Shown piece after piece: positions 45,921 through 57,518 of a stretch of DNA of 64,000 nucleotides. The notes beneath the pieces were generated by a model. That model did no database searches. It saw nothing but the letters and a program-made list of their open reading frames with translations, and was not told the DNA's origin. The stretch's first letter is position 1. Each line of letters starts with the position of its first letter. Made by a program: the position numbers and the translations under genes. The DNA comes from Leptodactylus fallax (taxonomy: Eukaryota > Chordata > Amphibia > Anura > Leptodactylidae). Location: assembly GCA_947044405.1 (NCBI GenBank), contig CAMRHE010000115.1, positions 1,488,001 through 1,552,000 of the forward strand, written 5' to 3'.

Positions 45921-46901
45921 TGTGAAAGATCCTCAGTGCGCCAACACCTCTGTGGCCACCCCTGAGTCTTTTTTCATATAAAAACCACACTCACCGCCAG
46001 TGAATGTCGGGTTCACAGATAAATACAAGACAAGATTTCTAAATTTTATATATTTATTAACCCCTAAATGGGTCGGTATTAACATCTAACATATACAGTT
46101 CAGAACAGATATGCAGATATATGCAAGCATTAACAGTTACTAGTTACAAGATACAGTACAAATAAAATAAAAGGGATTAAAGGTGAAATAATTACTTTAC
46201 CACACATGTCCTTGATGTGGTTCTGTAGTCCAACACTCACACATGCTTTGGTTTGTGTGAGATCACCAGTGGAGGCTTCTTGGCAAGTGCATTAACTCCT
46301 AGCATGTGGCATCACAGTATTCCAGCCTGCATGCTCTCCTCACAGTCTCTCAGCATTAGTCCAATAGTCTCATCACAAAAATCTCTCTCAGTCTCTTGTA
46401 GTCTGTGATGGTCTGTCTCAACTCCATAGCATAATCTCTCCCCACAGACCTCTTACCTCATCTTTTATACCCTTTATGCCACCCCCCAGAATGAGGTCAC
46501 CGGCAACAGTAAGTCTGATGAGTTAATGCAATCAAGTCCAGATCCTTTGTAAAGAACTGAGACCAAGTGAATTGATACAATGTTATCAGGCAGATCTGCT
46601 CAACAGCCCAGGCTTGAACAATGCACTATTGTTTCTTTGATCACTCAGGGCTGTATAGGAGTACAATGGAGCCCTATTGTTCCAGTGTTGCCACTACTGC
46701 CAATATACACCTAGGCTTATAGCTGCGCACAGTATGAATAAATGGAACTAGAGAGAAATACGCTACCCAGAGACCAAAATACATTCCTGAATTATAGCCA
46801 TATTTAGGCAGAATCATCACAGGTAGCTTATTTAATTCATGTCTGCTTAAATCGCAATTCCATTGCCTTTTGAGTATTGCTTAAGCAGAAATTCCATAAC
46901 A
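45921..46901 (-). mobile_element. Possible solo LTR of a retrotransposon or endogenous retrovirus
   Basis: On the minus strand the unit would run from TGTTATGGAATTTC to CTTTCACA, with TG/CA ends. A TATA-like TATAAAAG lies at 46462-46469 and AATAAA at 46053-46058, about 410 nt downstream, so U3, R and U5 can be placed. No matching target duplication or internal coding region was found, and no second LTR is in the window. The ends are therefore tentative. Confidence 0.45.
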
Positions 46902-47543
46902 GCTACTCTTTAAAAGTGCCTATGCCTATTTTCTATGTAACCTAAAGGTAATATTCACCCTTATCTGCAGCAGTAGTCATATCAGAGGCTTAGCATGCAT
47001 TCTCAATAGATAGTAAAGGTGACCATGTACATTAGATAGCATTAGCTTAGTGGTTCACAGTCACTCAGAACAGCTGTTCTGCACAAATTGGTCCATATTG
47101 ACATCACATTCACTCCAACTGGCCATACATGTTCAGTGGCACCAGCAATCTTTTTAGCATTCTGAGAACATGTAGACCAAAGATCTTATAAAAGAATGAC
47201 TTTATTCTATTGTGTACACTGGTGTGTCATGATTTGGCTAAAACAATTGTTCATTAATCACCCGATGAATGTTTGCTGTGGTTGAAGTAGTTCATTTTCA
47301 CCAGCTCAACGTGTATGGACACTTTTAGGCCTCTACTTTGTTTCCATTACCTGCCTGAATGAATCTTAAAAGACAGAAACCAAAAGTATTGTGTGGGAAA
47401 TATATGAAAGTTTTATGGGTATGGTATATGATGGTATTATACGGGTACGGTATGCAGTAATATTTTCTCAGTATTGTATGAGCAAGTTTGATTCTAAACA
47501 TTTGGGTAAAAATTACATATGTAGATGCATTTTAAATAAATAA

Positions 47544-47546
<3 letters not shown>
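46902..47546. other. No recognisable feature
   Basis: AT-rich DNA; no gene, RNA or bounded repeat recognised. Confidence 0.35.

Positions 47547-47584
<38 letters not shown>
47547..47584. repeat. (TA)n microsatellite, 19 units
   Basis: Uninterrupted TA repeat of 38 bp. Confidence 0.97.
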
Positions 47585-47587
<3 letters not shown>

Positions 47588-47919
47588 CATTACAACCTAC
47601 AGCCTAATTTTCTGTGCAACCAGACCTGAAGGTAAGTTCACAAGAACCATTAGCATGCCTGTTTTCTTAAAACAACTTAATGGTCTATCTGACCTGCTCA
47701 TTGATTTCTATTATTTAGAATGGCAACCATCACAAGTACTAGATTTATATAGGTGTGGATGTATTGAAATAAAAAATATAACTTTGTACAGTATTAGCCA
47801 GTAGATAAAAGTAAAAAATGAGTCTTCAGTAGTTGATACATTTTAATGCCGACTATCAGTCTCTGCTAACAAAGAATTGAATAACTATTTTGGAGCAGCT
47901 TTTCTTATAAATCTGTGTT

Positions 47920-48182
47920 ATGCCGTCCCTCTGTTATTCCTCCTAGAAATTTATAAATAAATTGACAGTTGGGTGTGACCAGTTGGGGGCGTGTCTCTGC
48001 ACTCTCTGACACTGTCCAATCAGTGGTGATAGAGACAGACTATGTAAGGACACATAGGAAACATATATTTCAGTTATAAAGAAGTGGCACAATGTAAAGT
48101 TCTAAGAAAAGATGTTCCAGAATAGGCAGTATCAGTATTTACTAAAATAGACATGACAGGCGTGGTGACAGGTCCCTTCAAT
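47920..48182. repeat. Dispersed repeat family J, copy 2
   Basis: CCCTCTGTTATTCCTCCTAG then AAATTTATAAATAAATTGAC, related to 8300-8600. Ends GGTGACAGGTCCCTTCAA, a worn TTAA-type terminus. Confidence 0.55.
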
Positions 48183-49612
48183 CATCATTATGCTTTGATC
48201 TGCGCTTCCTGTAAAGTTACTGAAATTTATTGGAACGGAAATAGTGTTTCACTTTTACCTTTAACAGACCAGAATCATCATTTTTTTCATTTTCAAAGTA
48301 TACTGGTAGTTTAACTGGTTACCCATAAAACTCACCTTAGTGTGTGTATGTGGGTGTGGGTGATGTAATGTAGATTAGAAGCTCTACTTGAGAATTAGCG
48401 GATATGAGTGTATTCATTGTCTGCCAGGCTGAGGGTATTGTCTATTACCCCATTATGATAAAGTAATCAGGGACGGATATACTGGCTACACAACCAGAGC
48501 ACCCGCACAAGGGTCCTTAGAAAGATAGAAGGGACCTTTCTGCCATAATAGTGGCTAATAGCCTTCTACAAAGCTTGACTTAGCGGTGATAAGTGGGCAT
48601 GACCTCACATGATCGGTTGTCATGTCTCTATATTAAAGGGGTCATCACTGGGCAAAAGTCTGACAAGTATGACTGACTGACTGGCATCAGGGGTGTAGCT
48701 ATAGTGGGCGCTGTGGTAATAGTCACTACAGGGTGCAGTTTGGTGGAGACCCCTTACTGGTGGGGGTGCTGAAGCAATTACCTTATTCAGCCCTATTTCC
48801 TGCTTGGTTACTGCCTTTTATCGATCTGGGTCTCACAATTTTTTTCCAGCTCTGGGAACACCTTATAATGTTAAATATGATCATAGATTTCTTGCCAACA
48901 GGAGACATCTTCAGGGGCCACAACCTGGACATCTAACTGGGAGTTCCCATATTTCCATGTAGGGGTTAAGAGTGAATAGCGAGTTTGCTGTACAATCTGT
49001 GCTCCAGTTTTGTGAGTGCCAATTCTATTGGAAGGAAGTAAATGTCAGTCTAGGATGATTTATAAAATTACCATCTTATAAAACTCTCCAATTCCTCCAA
49101 GCTTTCAGACTAATCTTAAATGTTTGAGAGTAGTTACTTTCAGCAGTCAGCACATTTCCGAGGACACTTTCTAGCTAAGCAGGTTAATGCATATTATGCA
49201 TGGAGCTGTCTAGGCGCACCCAGTTGTACTGATACCTGAATCAGGGCAGATACAGATTACAATGAATATTCATTAATAATATCCTTCAAATAAGAACAAT
49301 TAGCAAGGACTGCACCCACGACAAGGTATTGGAGAATATTACAGAATGGATGCACATTTTTGCATATTTGCCTGATCCTGGAAATGAGATAAAACTGATA
49401 GTTCATACCCTCCTCAGCGCTGATATTGCAGCACCAAGAAGTACAAGCTGTAAGTAGCAGGTGCCGCAACATCTGCAAATTGTCAAGTTTTTAAGCACCT
49501 ACTAGCTCCAATCTGTGACATGTGAGAGGGGCAGAAAAGCCAATTTGAAAGCAACGTTTTTAGCCACATGAAACCGTAAGAATCAAATGAAGTGGTGTGG
49601 GAGGATTGTGTG
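48183..49612. other. Isolated hAT-like ends, otherwise nothing
   Basis: CAGGGACGGATATACTGG at 48468 and CAGGGGTGTAGCTATAGTGG at 48688 look like hAT left ends, the second like that of hAT element 1. Neither has a partner end or 8-bp duplication nearby. No gene signal in the rest. Confidence 0.35.
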
Positions 49613-50516
49613 ATGCCTCGTGTTTATCGGCGTGCCAGTTACCGCCACTTGTCGCAAACTGAGATGAACAGAATCCTTGAACTCAGAGGGTTTATCACTG
49701 TGACGGATTGCTACGCACCTAGGCTGAGATGTCAGCACTGTTCAATGTTGTGTGTCCTGGTGGTTGAGAGAACAACAGCAAACTGGAATGACAGTAATAG
49801 GTGAGCGGAGGAAACCTCTGCACGGATGGATTGTTCAAGTGGAAAAATGGTGCATAGGGATCCATTCTGTACTGCAAGTGAAATTGGGTGTCACATCTGA
49901 AGCCCAGAGCACCAAACAGTGTAGACACAAATCATCAGAAGGTGTTTTCACAATATTGGGCTAGGAGTCAGACGTCCACCTAGAGGTGTCCAATTGACTT
50001 CACGCCACCACTCTCTAAGGTTATCATGGTGCACAGCAAGACGGCAATGGAGGCTGGAATGGAGGTCTTCAGCAATGAGTCCCACCATAATGATGCCTTT
50101 ACAATGGACACTGGTGTGGGGTTGCATAATGTACACTGGACCCCTCTAGTCTCATTTCAGGTACACTAACAGCTCAGCGTTACATTGATTTGGTTGTGGA
50201 GCCAGTGATATGGCCATTTCTCCAAAGTGTCCCAGGAGCTGTTTGTCAGTAGGACAATGGTAGGACGCATGTTGCTTGTGCTACTGTGAGCAGCCTGTGT
50301 GGCCTAAACGTGCTACCATGCCCTGCAGCAGACCTGGGACATCACTGGTCAGCAGTTGCAAAGGTCACTATAAGCAGCCAATATTAATTATTTGCCTGTC
50401 CAAGTGCATTCAGCGTGTATAACATTCCTCAGACAACCATTAATAACCTCAATGATAACATGCCAAGGCATATAAGTGCATGGATTTCTGCACATGCCGT
50501 CCATACTCGATACTGA
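49613..50516 (+). pseudogene. Decayed Tc1/mariner-type transposase
   Basis: Starts MPRVYRRASYRHLSQTEMNR, a typical N-terminus of one Tc1-like subgroup. The frame is then broken by several stops and shifts. Recognisable later pieces in different frames are a QDNGRTHVACAT segment in place of the usual QDNARPH, then NVLPCPAADLGHHW for the WPARSPDLNPIEHLW block, and near the end INNLNDNMPRHIS and AVHTRY before a stop. The third catalytic block is destroyed. Total span of about 900 bp fits a full transposase. Terminal repeats were not resolved. Confidence 0.75.
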
Positions 50517-51196
50517 ACAAATGAAGAAGCTTTGAATAACTTGTTTCCATTGTTTTATTATTGGCATATCTTTAATATGTCTGTCAATCCTGTGATTTCC
50601 ATAATTACAAAACTTTTCCTATTTGGTTTGCGATTTCAGTGCTGCGGATGGTATATTCTGTATAGACAGATGACCTCTAGTGGACATTATATACCCTTAC
50701 ATTGCAGTATCCAAGGACGTTGTTAGAGTTCACATCTACATGGTTTAGGAACAGAAGAACGGACTGAACAACAAAGATGCATTCATCTAATAAACAAATT
50801 CAACAACGAATGCCGAAGGACGCCATTGACTATGATGGGGTCCGTTGGGTACCATGTATGCCCTCTGTCATTTTGATGTCTGTGATTTTAGAGGGATACA
50901 AATATGAAACTAGTTTTAATAAAACTTAACCCTGGCATCACAATTCATTATGGTCTGTTCTGTAAGACTTCAGTTGCTTCTGATGAACAAACAGCATAGT
51001 CTGCTGCACTACTATGTCCAGCAGAAAACCAGTATAAATCCAAATTTATGTAAAATACAAAACATATGTCACATCCATTATGGATTCTAAAGTCATGTCT
51101 TTAATTTGTATAGAATCCATGATATTTTTTCTTTCTAATTTTAAAGTCTTAATGGTATTTCCCTGGATTTCAAAATTTGCAAAAATTACAAATTCA
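50517..51196. other. Flank of the decayed transposase, otherwise nothing
   Basis: 50517-50660 (TTTGCGATTTCAGTGCTGCG) may be the former 3' terminal region of the transposon. No other feature. Confidence 0.35.
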
Positions 51197-51382
51197 CCCT
51201 AGGTTCACACTAGCATTTGAGCACTGCGCTGCTGAATCCGTATAAAATCGGCAGAGAGAAAAGTCCTGCAAGCAGGTTTCCTTATAAAATCTTTTAAGCA
51301 GATAGGGTTTCCGTTTTTTTGGCTCTCCAAGCGGACCCGAAGGATGGAAACCAGAACACTAGTGTGAACTTAGCATTAGTCT
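51197..51382. mobile_element. MITE family C, copy 5
   Basis: CCTAGGTTCACACTAGC on the left, CTAGTGTGAACTTAGC on the right, with AGAGAGAAAAGTCCTGCAAG and AAGCGGACCCGAAGGATGG inside. Confidence 0.65.
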
Positions 51383-51477
51383 GTCACCAGGAACTCAATA
51401 TCAAACAATCCATATTGCATTGTGTGACATTATGGTGAGACCCATCATACCTTAATAATTACACCAGGAATAAAGCT

Positions 51478-51662
51478 GTTTCTAGAAATCTGCAAATAAG
51501 GCTTAAGTGCATGACAGGGCTCCAAGGGCTCCAGCTGAGAAATGGCAAGCTCATAGCTGTCCATCAAGTGCACAGGGGTAGAGGATCAAGAATGGAGATG
51601 CAACCCTTGGAGGCTCTGAAACACCAGCATTGCTACTGAGCCTCATTTGCATATTTCTAAAA
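51478..51662. mobile_element. MITE family H, copy 2
   Basis: TTTCTAGAAATCTGCAAATA on the left and GAGCCTCATTTGCATATTTC then TA on the right; CTTGGAGGCTCTGAAACA is shared with copy 1 (27828). Confidence 0.6.
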
Positions 51663-51787
51663 TGGATTTTTTTCAAGGAAATGGTGCAATGGGACTGGTT
51701 TGTTATTAAATTTCCTGGCAAATGGCTCTCTGTGCCATATAGGACTCTTCTCACCTTAATGAAAGACATTAGGGCTAACTGTACAAC

Positions 51788-52125
51788 TTAAGTTTTTTTC
51801 CCAGGACTATGATGTCAGCGATCTATTCTCAGAATTAAGCTGTGGCTGGGGCTCCGACACCCTGCACCCCTGCCGAGTAGTGAACGCCTTTCCTCTTTTC
51901 TCTTTGTTCATTCATCACGAGGATATGCTGCAGCTCTGTCCTGTTCAAAGAATGGAACTCAAATGCAATTCCAACACAACCACTATACAATGTATGGCGC
52001 TGTTCTTGGTAAGCAATGAAGAGGTCACAGCGTTCATCTGATTGCCAGTACCTCTTCAAACAGCTGATAGGTGGGGGTTCTGGGTGTTGAAATAATCACT
52101 AATCTGATACCAAAACCCCTTTTAA
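51788..52125. mobile_element. TTAA-flanked relative of family A
   Basis: TTAA at 51788-51791 and 52122-52125. Contains GGGGCTCCGACACCCTGCAC and CAAACAGCTGATAGGTGGGG, the two ends of a family A fold-back. It suggests that the other family A fragments are pieces of TTAA-type MITEs. Confidence 0.55.
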
Positions 52126-53984
52126 GGCCCAATACACATAAGAAAAAAAGTTAGTCGAACCAGCTGATTTTTGTGGGATTGATGACTATATTATGTATAT
52201 GGGGGCCCCCTGACATTCTCTGACAGATGACAAAACTTAGCCTGCCTGATTCTTCCCTGGGTTTAATCCACTCTCTCCATTCACATGTGCATGCCTGGCT
52301 GAGCCATGCTTTCATGTTTACGGAAGGTCAGGAGGAAAAAAGCGTTTAGCTGACAGATATTGAAGGTATATGGGCACCTTAAGTGCTTTCCTGTGGAAGC
52401 AGCTGTCACACAATATTTGCTTGCTCAGATTTGTTGACTAGACTTGCCTGTAAATTCACTTTTTTTTTTTTTTTTTTTTTTAAATAGAAAAGGCTGCAAA
52501 TGCAACATAGATAATGTTCCTTCCTCCGGGTTGTCATATTGAAAATACAGATGACTAGACTGCATAACAAACTGTCAGCCACTAGAACGCCATTTCATTA
52601 ATCCCCTGCTTCTAGCATTGCTGCTGTCATAACCGCCATTAAACGTATTCGCCTCCGATCTTCATATTACTTTATTACAAGGTAAAATAAACACATACAT
52701 CTTATCAGAAGGTAACACTATGTGACTGCCGGAGGGGCTGCCTTCATAAACTTTGAGATATGACTTTCTCAGGAGTGGCAGTATAAGCAGCGTGGTAAAC
52801 AATCTCCAGACATTAACAAACAATAAAACTTCTGAGGCGTAACGTAAAGCTCCTGGTTCCCAATACAAAGTTTCTAATAGACCCCTCCCCACCTATTAGG
52901 TGCCATTTATTATACTAGTGTTTTCTGATGTGGCAGAGGGACCTTTAGGCTACTCCTCTTGGCTACACCCCTGCCAAAGTCAATTTCAAGCATACAATGG
53001 CCAACATTTACTATTACTACTGCGTATGAAAAGAGTTTAAGGCCCCATGTTCCGCAACCCAATGGAGGGGACTGGAGGATGGGAGTAGTAGTGGTGGTGG
53101 TGATGTCAGGGTAGGCTGAGTACACTCTACCAAACTCCTCCAGCACACCTTCCAGGCTGGACACTGATGAGGGGGGCCTGTGTGGTACCTGATGGTGGTG
53201 GTAGTTGTTCCCCCAGGGCACTTCCAGTTGGAGAGGGGTCCTCTCTCACCCTGGGTCATGTGATGGTGTTTGGAAGGGCCCTGATGGTAAGAAATGCTGG
53301 AACGACTCAGGAGGAAGTGATGCAGTTTAACCAAGGTGAACTTTACTCTAAGAACAAGGTAACTCTCAACTCATTCAGCTTCCCAATAGGGGTAGTAGTC
53401 TCCAACTTGTTGGCTACACCCACGCTTTTCAATGAGGGTTGCCCAGACTGTGATGGTGATGGTGTATCTTTTACTCCACTCCAAACTAGTAAGAAACTTC
53501 ACCTCTCCCATTGTTAGGATCTGGAGACTGAATACAAGGAAGTCCCATGGGCCCAAATACCTGAGTGACAAATGGGTCCCTGTCTGGGGCTGTCTGGTGT
53601 TGCTCTTGAGCCAATATTCTCCTCTCCCTCAGGGCGGTTGAGAGCATGTCAGAGAGGTCAGTTCTAATGCAGCACACACTAGACAATGAGGCTCTCAGGG
53701 TCCTCTAGAGACCTAGGGTCTCCAAACCCTGCCCAGCGGACTGTGATTGCCCAGGGCTGTACTAAGCCTTCTAAGATAGAGGGGTAGCCAACAGTGGGGA
53801 TTAAAGCAAAAGCAGAAACAGAATAAGGAAGCTGCAAACATAAAAAAACACATACAAAATACACAAAATAATATATTTACATCCATTGGCACAGAAAACA
53901 ATAAAATAAAACACAGACAATTTAAACATTGACCACTGGGATGCTGCACGGGCACAAGAGTGTGTGGTCCAAGGGAGGCCGATT
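52126..53984. other. T run, trinucleotide-rich patch, no supported gene
   Basis: T run of 22 at 52460-52481. 52961-52973 (GGCTACACCCCTG) looks like a lone hAT right end. 53080-53205 is rich in GGT/GTA triplets. Several overlapping frames of 60-134 codons on both strands (53017-54117) have no recognisable domain. Confidence 0.4.
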
Positions 53985-54180
53985 TTAAATGGAATGTACT
54001 TGGATGACGTTCAATGTGAGATCTGAGTGCCATCCGAGTGCCTTCCGTGATGCACTCACCTCCATGAAGGCTTCCGATCCATCCTGTTCTGATTACACGG
54101 AGCAGGATAAGACCCACTCTATTATAATATTATAATTATCATTGGAACGGAAGGGAGCATCGGGAGCCCTCTCAGGAGAC
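53985..54180. repeat. Dispersed repeat family I, copy 2
   Basis: GAGTGCCATCCGAGTGCC, CACTCACCTCCATGAAGGC and ACACGGAGCAGGATAAGACC match 13170-13345 with scattered changes. Confidence 0.5.
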
Positions 54181-55170
54181 CCTTGGCCTGCACACTTTGT
54201 TGTGTTCATTAGGCATAAAACTGCATCTCATCTTGGTGCATTTTAGGTACACAATGGCACATCTTATATCCTGTTCCCTGCTTGCAGAGCCAGCATTAGG
54301 GTGGGGGGGGGGCAAACTGGGCAATTGCCCAGGGCCCCCTTCCCCAAAGGGGCCACTGGGATCGGGAGCATCGATATAAGTCCAGGAGCTCCACAGCTGT
54401 ATCAGCATGCTGTGCTGTGCATGCCGATGCTGTTTGATCCTATGACTGAGCAGGGAGCTGAAAGGTCGGCGCAAGTGGCGTGATGACGTCACTGCATCGC
54501 GCCACCTGTGTCACTACTACAGGGAGAGTCTCTGGCTGCTCTGCTCATCGTGGGAGCGCGGTAAGGTGAGTACAAGATTTATTGTTTTCTGGCAAGGAAA
54601 AGGGATTACCTGATAAGAGGGCAAACTATTATTTATAGTGGGGCTAGTATTTATAATGAAGGAACTATTATACATAAGAGGGGCTATTAAATATAAGTGG
54701 GCTATTATAAGGGGGAACAATTATATATAAGGGGGCTGTTGTAAGGGGGAGACATATATAAGGGGGCTATTATTTATAATGGAGGAACTGTTTTATATAA
54801 GGAGCGCTATTATAAGAGAGGAATTATTATATATAAGGAGCGCTATTATAAGGTGGGACCATTATATATAAGGGGGGCTACTATAGGGGAGGATGTATTA
54901 TATATAAGGCTGGCTGTTATAATGGGGTGACTGTTATATATAAGGGGCTATTATGTATAAGGAAGGAACTGTTATATATAAGGAGGTGTCTGTTATACAT
55001 AAACGGGGAACTGTTATTCATAACGGGGAGACTATTACTGTATATATATAAGGGGGCTATTATAGGAGGGGAACTATTATATATAAGGTGGATTGTTATA
55101 AGAGGGCTGTTATGTATAAGATAGGAAATATTTATATGGGGGCTACTATAAGAGGAAATTATTATAGATA

Positions 55171-56802
55171 CAGTGCCTTGCGAAAGTATTTGGCCCCCTT
55201 GAACTTTTCAACCTTTTGCCACATTTCAGGCTTCAAACATAAGGATATAAAATTTTAATTCTTTGGTGAAGAATCAACAACAAGTGGGACACAATTGTGA
55301 AGTGGAACGAAATTTATTGGTTATTTTAAACTTTTGTAAAAAATAAAAAACTGAAAAGTGGGGCGTGCAATATTATTCGGCCCCTTTACTTTCAGTGCAG
55401 CAAACTCATTCCAGAAGTTCAGTGAGGATCTCTGAATGATCCAATGTTGTCCTAAATGACTGATGATGATAAATATAATCCACCTGTGTGTAATCAAGTC
55501 TCCGTATAAATGCACCTGCTCTGTGATAGTCTCAGGGTTCTGTTTAAAGCACAGAGAGCATCATGAAGACCAAGGAACACACCAGGCAGGTCCGTGATAC
55601 TGTTGTGGAGAAGTTTAAAGCCGGATTTGGATACAAAAAGATTTCCCAGACTTTAAACATCCCAAGGAGCACTGTGCAAGCGATCATATTGAAATGGAAG
55701 GAGTATCAGACCACTGCAAATCTACCAAGACCCATCCGTCCCTCTAAACTTTCATCTCAAACAAGGAGAAGACTGATCAGAGATGCAGCCAAGAGGCCCA
55801 TGATCACTCTGGATGAACTGCAGAGATCTACAGCTGAGGTGGGAGAGTCTGTCCATAGGACAACAATCAGTCGTACACTGCACAAATCTGGCCTTTATGG
55901 AAGAGTGGAAAGAAGAAAGCAATTTCTCAAAGATATCCATAAAAAGTCTCGTTTAAAGTTTGCCACAAGCCACCTGGGAGACACACCAAACATGTGGAAG
56001 AAGGTGCTCTGGTCAGACAAAACCAAAATCCAACTTTTTGGCCACGATGCAAAACGATATGTTTTGCGTAAAAGCAACACAGCTCATCACCCTGAACACA
56101 CCATCCCCACTGTCAAACATGGTGGTGGCAGCATCATGGTTTGGGCCTGCTTTTCTTCAGCAGGGACAGGGAAGATGATTAAAATTGATGGGAAGATGGA
56201 TGGAGCCAAATACAGGACCATTCTGGAACAAAACCTGTTGGAGTCTGCAAAAGACCTGAGTCTGGGACGGAGATTTATCTTCCAACAAGACAATGATCCC
56301 AAACATAAAGCAAAATCTACAATGGAATGGTTCACAAATAAATGTATCCAGGTGTTAGAATGGCCAAGTCAAAGTCCAGACCTGAATCCAATCGAGAATC
56401 TGTGGAAAGAGCTGAAAACTGCTGTTCACAAACGCTCTCCATCCAACCTCACTGAGCTCCAGCTGTTTTCCAAGGAAGAATGGGCAAGAATTTCAGTCTC
56501 TCGATGTGCAAAACTGATAGAGACATACCCCAAGTGACTTGTAGCTGTAATCGCAGCAAAAGGTGGCTCTACAAAGTATTAACTTAAGGGGGCCGAATAA
56601 TATTGCACGCCCCACTTTTCAGTTTTTTATTTTTTACAAAAGTATAAAATATCCAATAAATTTCGTTCCACTTCATGATTGTGTCCCACTTGTTGTTGAT
56701 TCTTCACCAAAAAATTAAAATTTTATATCCTTATGTTTGAAGCCTGAAATGTGGCAAAAGGTTGAACAGTTCAAGGGGGCCGAATAGTTTCGCAAGGCAC
56801 TG
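55171..56802 (+). mobile_element. Tc1-like transposon (1632 bp) with damaged transposase
   Basis: Ends CAGTGCCTTGCGAAAGTATT and (inverted) CAGTGCCTTGCGAAACTATT; TA duplication at 55169-55170 and 56803-56804. Inverted repeats of about 215 bp (55171-55385 and 56585-56802) differ at a handful of sites. A different Tc1 subfamily from the copy at 34662. Inserted in the tandem array of hAT element 3, so younger than it. Confidence 0.95.
55563..56537 (+). pseudogene. Tc1-like DD34E transposase with premature stop
   Basis: 324 codons, MKTKEHTRQVRD to KLIETYPK, then TGA where relatives have an Arg codon (CGA to TGA, the change expected from CpG decay). Reading on in frame gives 14 more codons ending KGGSTKY before TAA at 56580-56582, so only the last 15 residues, counting the lost Arg, are cut off. 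DNA-binding half: helix-turn-helix with RSTVQAI at 35-41; the usual GRP motif reads IRP at about 58-60. Catalytic residues D152 (LWSDKTK; the next acidic residue is Lys), D243 (QQDNDPKH) and E278 (PDLNPIENLW) are present with 34-residue spacing. It is uncertain whether the truncated protein keeps activity. Confidence 0.9.
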
Positions 56803-57518
56803 TAAGGAGGGCTATTATTTATAAGGAGAGAACTATTTATAATAGGCCTATAATAAGGGGGACATTATATGGGCGACTATTAAAATGTGGTCTCTTTTAT
56901 TTATAAGAGTGAAACTTTATAAGGAGGGTATTGATAAAGGGTCTATTTATAATGGGGAAACTATTATTTATAAGAGGGTTATTATTTATAAGGGGGTATT
57001 ATTGTTAAGAGAGCTATTATTTATAAGAGGGCTAATATTGATAATGTGGACTATTATTTTATAAGGTGAACTATTATTTATGAGGGGGGCTATTACTGAT
57101 AAGGGGGAACTATTACTGAAATGGGACACTGTTTATAAGCAGGGACTATTACTTATAAGGAGGTGCTATAGTAACTGATGAGGGCGTGCGAAAATCTTTT
57201 AGGCGGTACAAAGGTGGTTATTTGAATTGTGTGTGGGCATAACAGGGGGTGGTTGTTACTGTTTTGGAGGCAGAAAGGAGGAGTTATTAAAGGGGCTTCC
57301 ACTGGAAATATGATGGTGTTGTTGGTATATCAGCATTTGGGGCCCCGCTTTTAATTTTGTCCAGGGCCACAGTTTGTCTAAAACCGGCCCTGCCTGCTTG
57401 CCACTTTTATGTAGGAGGACTGGGGCAGAGACTCATTGGTCTGTCAGATTTTCTGTAACTCACAGAAATCTGTCATGAGTTATACCAGAAATCTATGTCA
57501 GTCCCTGACTGATGTGCA

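Larger units (their letters stand above)
54600..57170. repeat. Degenerate AT/G-rich tandem array, interrupted at 55171-56802
   Basis: Units of roughly 30-40 bp built from TATAAGGGGGCTATTATA and GGAACTATTATTTATAA variants. Copy identity is low and unit length varies. The Tc1-like element sits in its centre. Confidence 0.8.
54285..57392. mobile_element. Non-autonomous hAT element 3, split by a Tc1 element
   Basis: Ends CAGAGCCAGCATTAGG and TAAAACCGGCCCTG are imperfect inverted repeats. The target duplication CCTGCTTG is exact (54277-54284 and 57393-57400). Original size about 1.47 kb without the Tc1 insertion. The left part has GTGGCGTGATGACGTCACTG and GGTAAGGTGAGTA; the middle is a degenerate tandem array. 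No hAT transposase. Confidence 0.85.

Noticed and set aside
48688..52973. One 4.3-kb hAT element with CAGGGGTGTAGC at both ends
   Set aside because: The 12-bp ends match, but the flanking 8-mers (ACTGGCAT and CCAAAGTC) do not; treated as two unrelated end fragments.
53017..54117. Cluster of 60-134 codon frames on both strands
   Set aside because: Low-complexity triplet-rich DNA leaves several frames open at once; none resembles a known protein.
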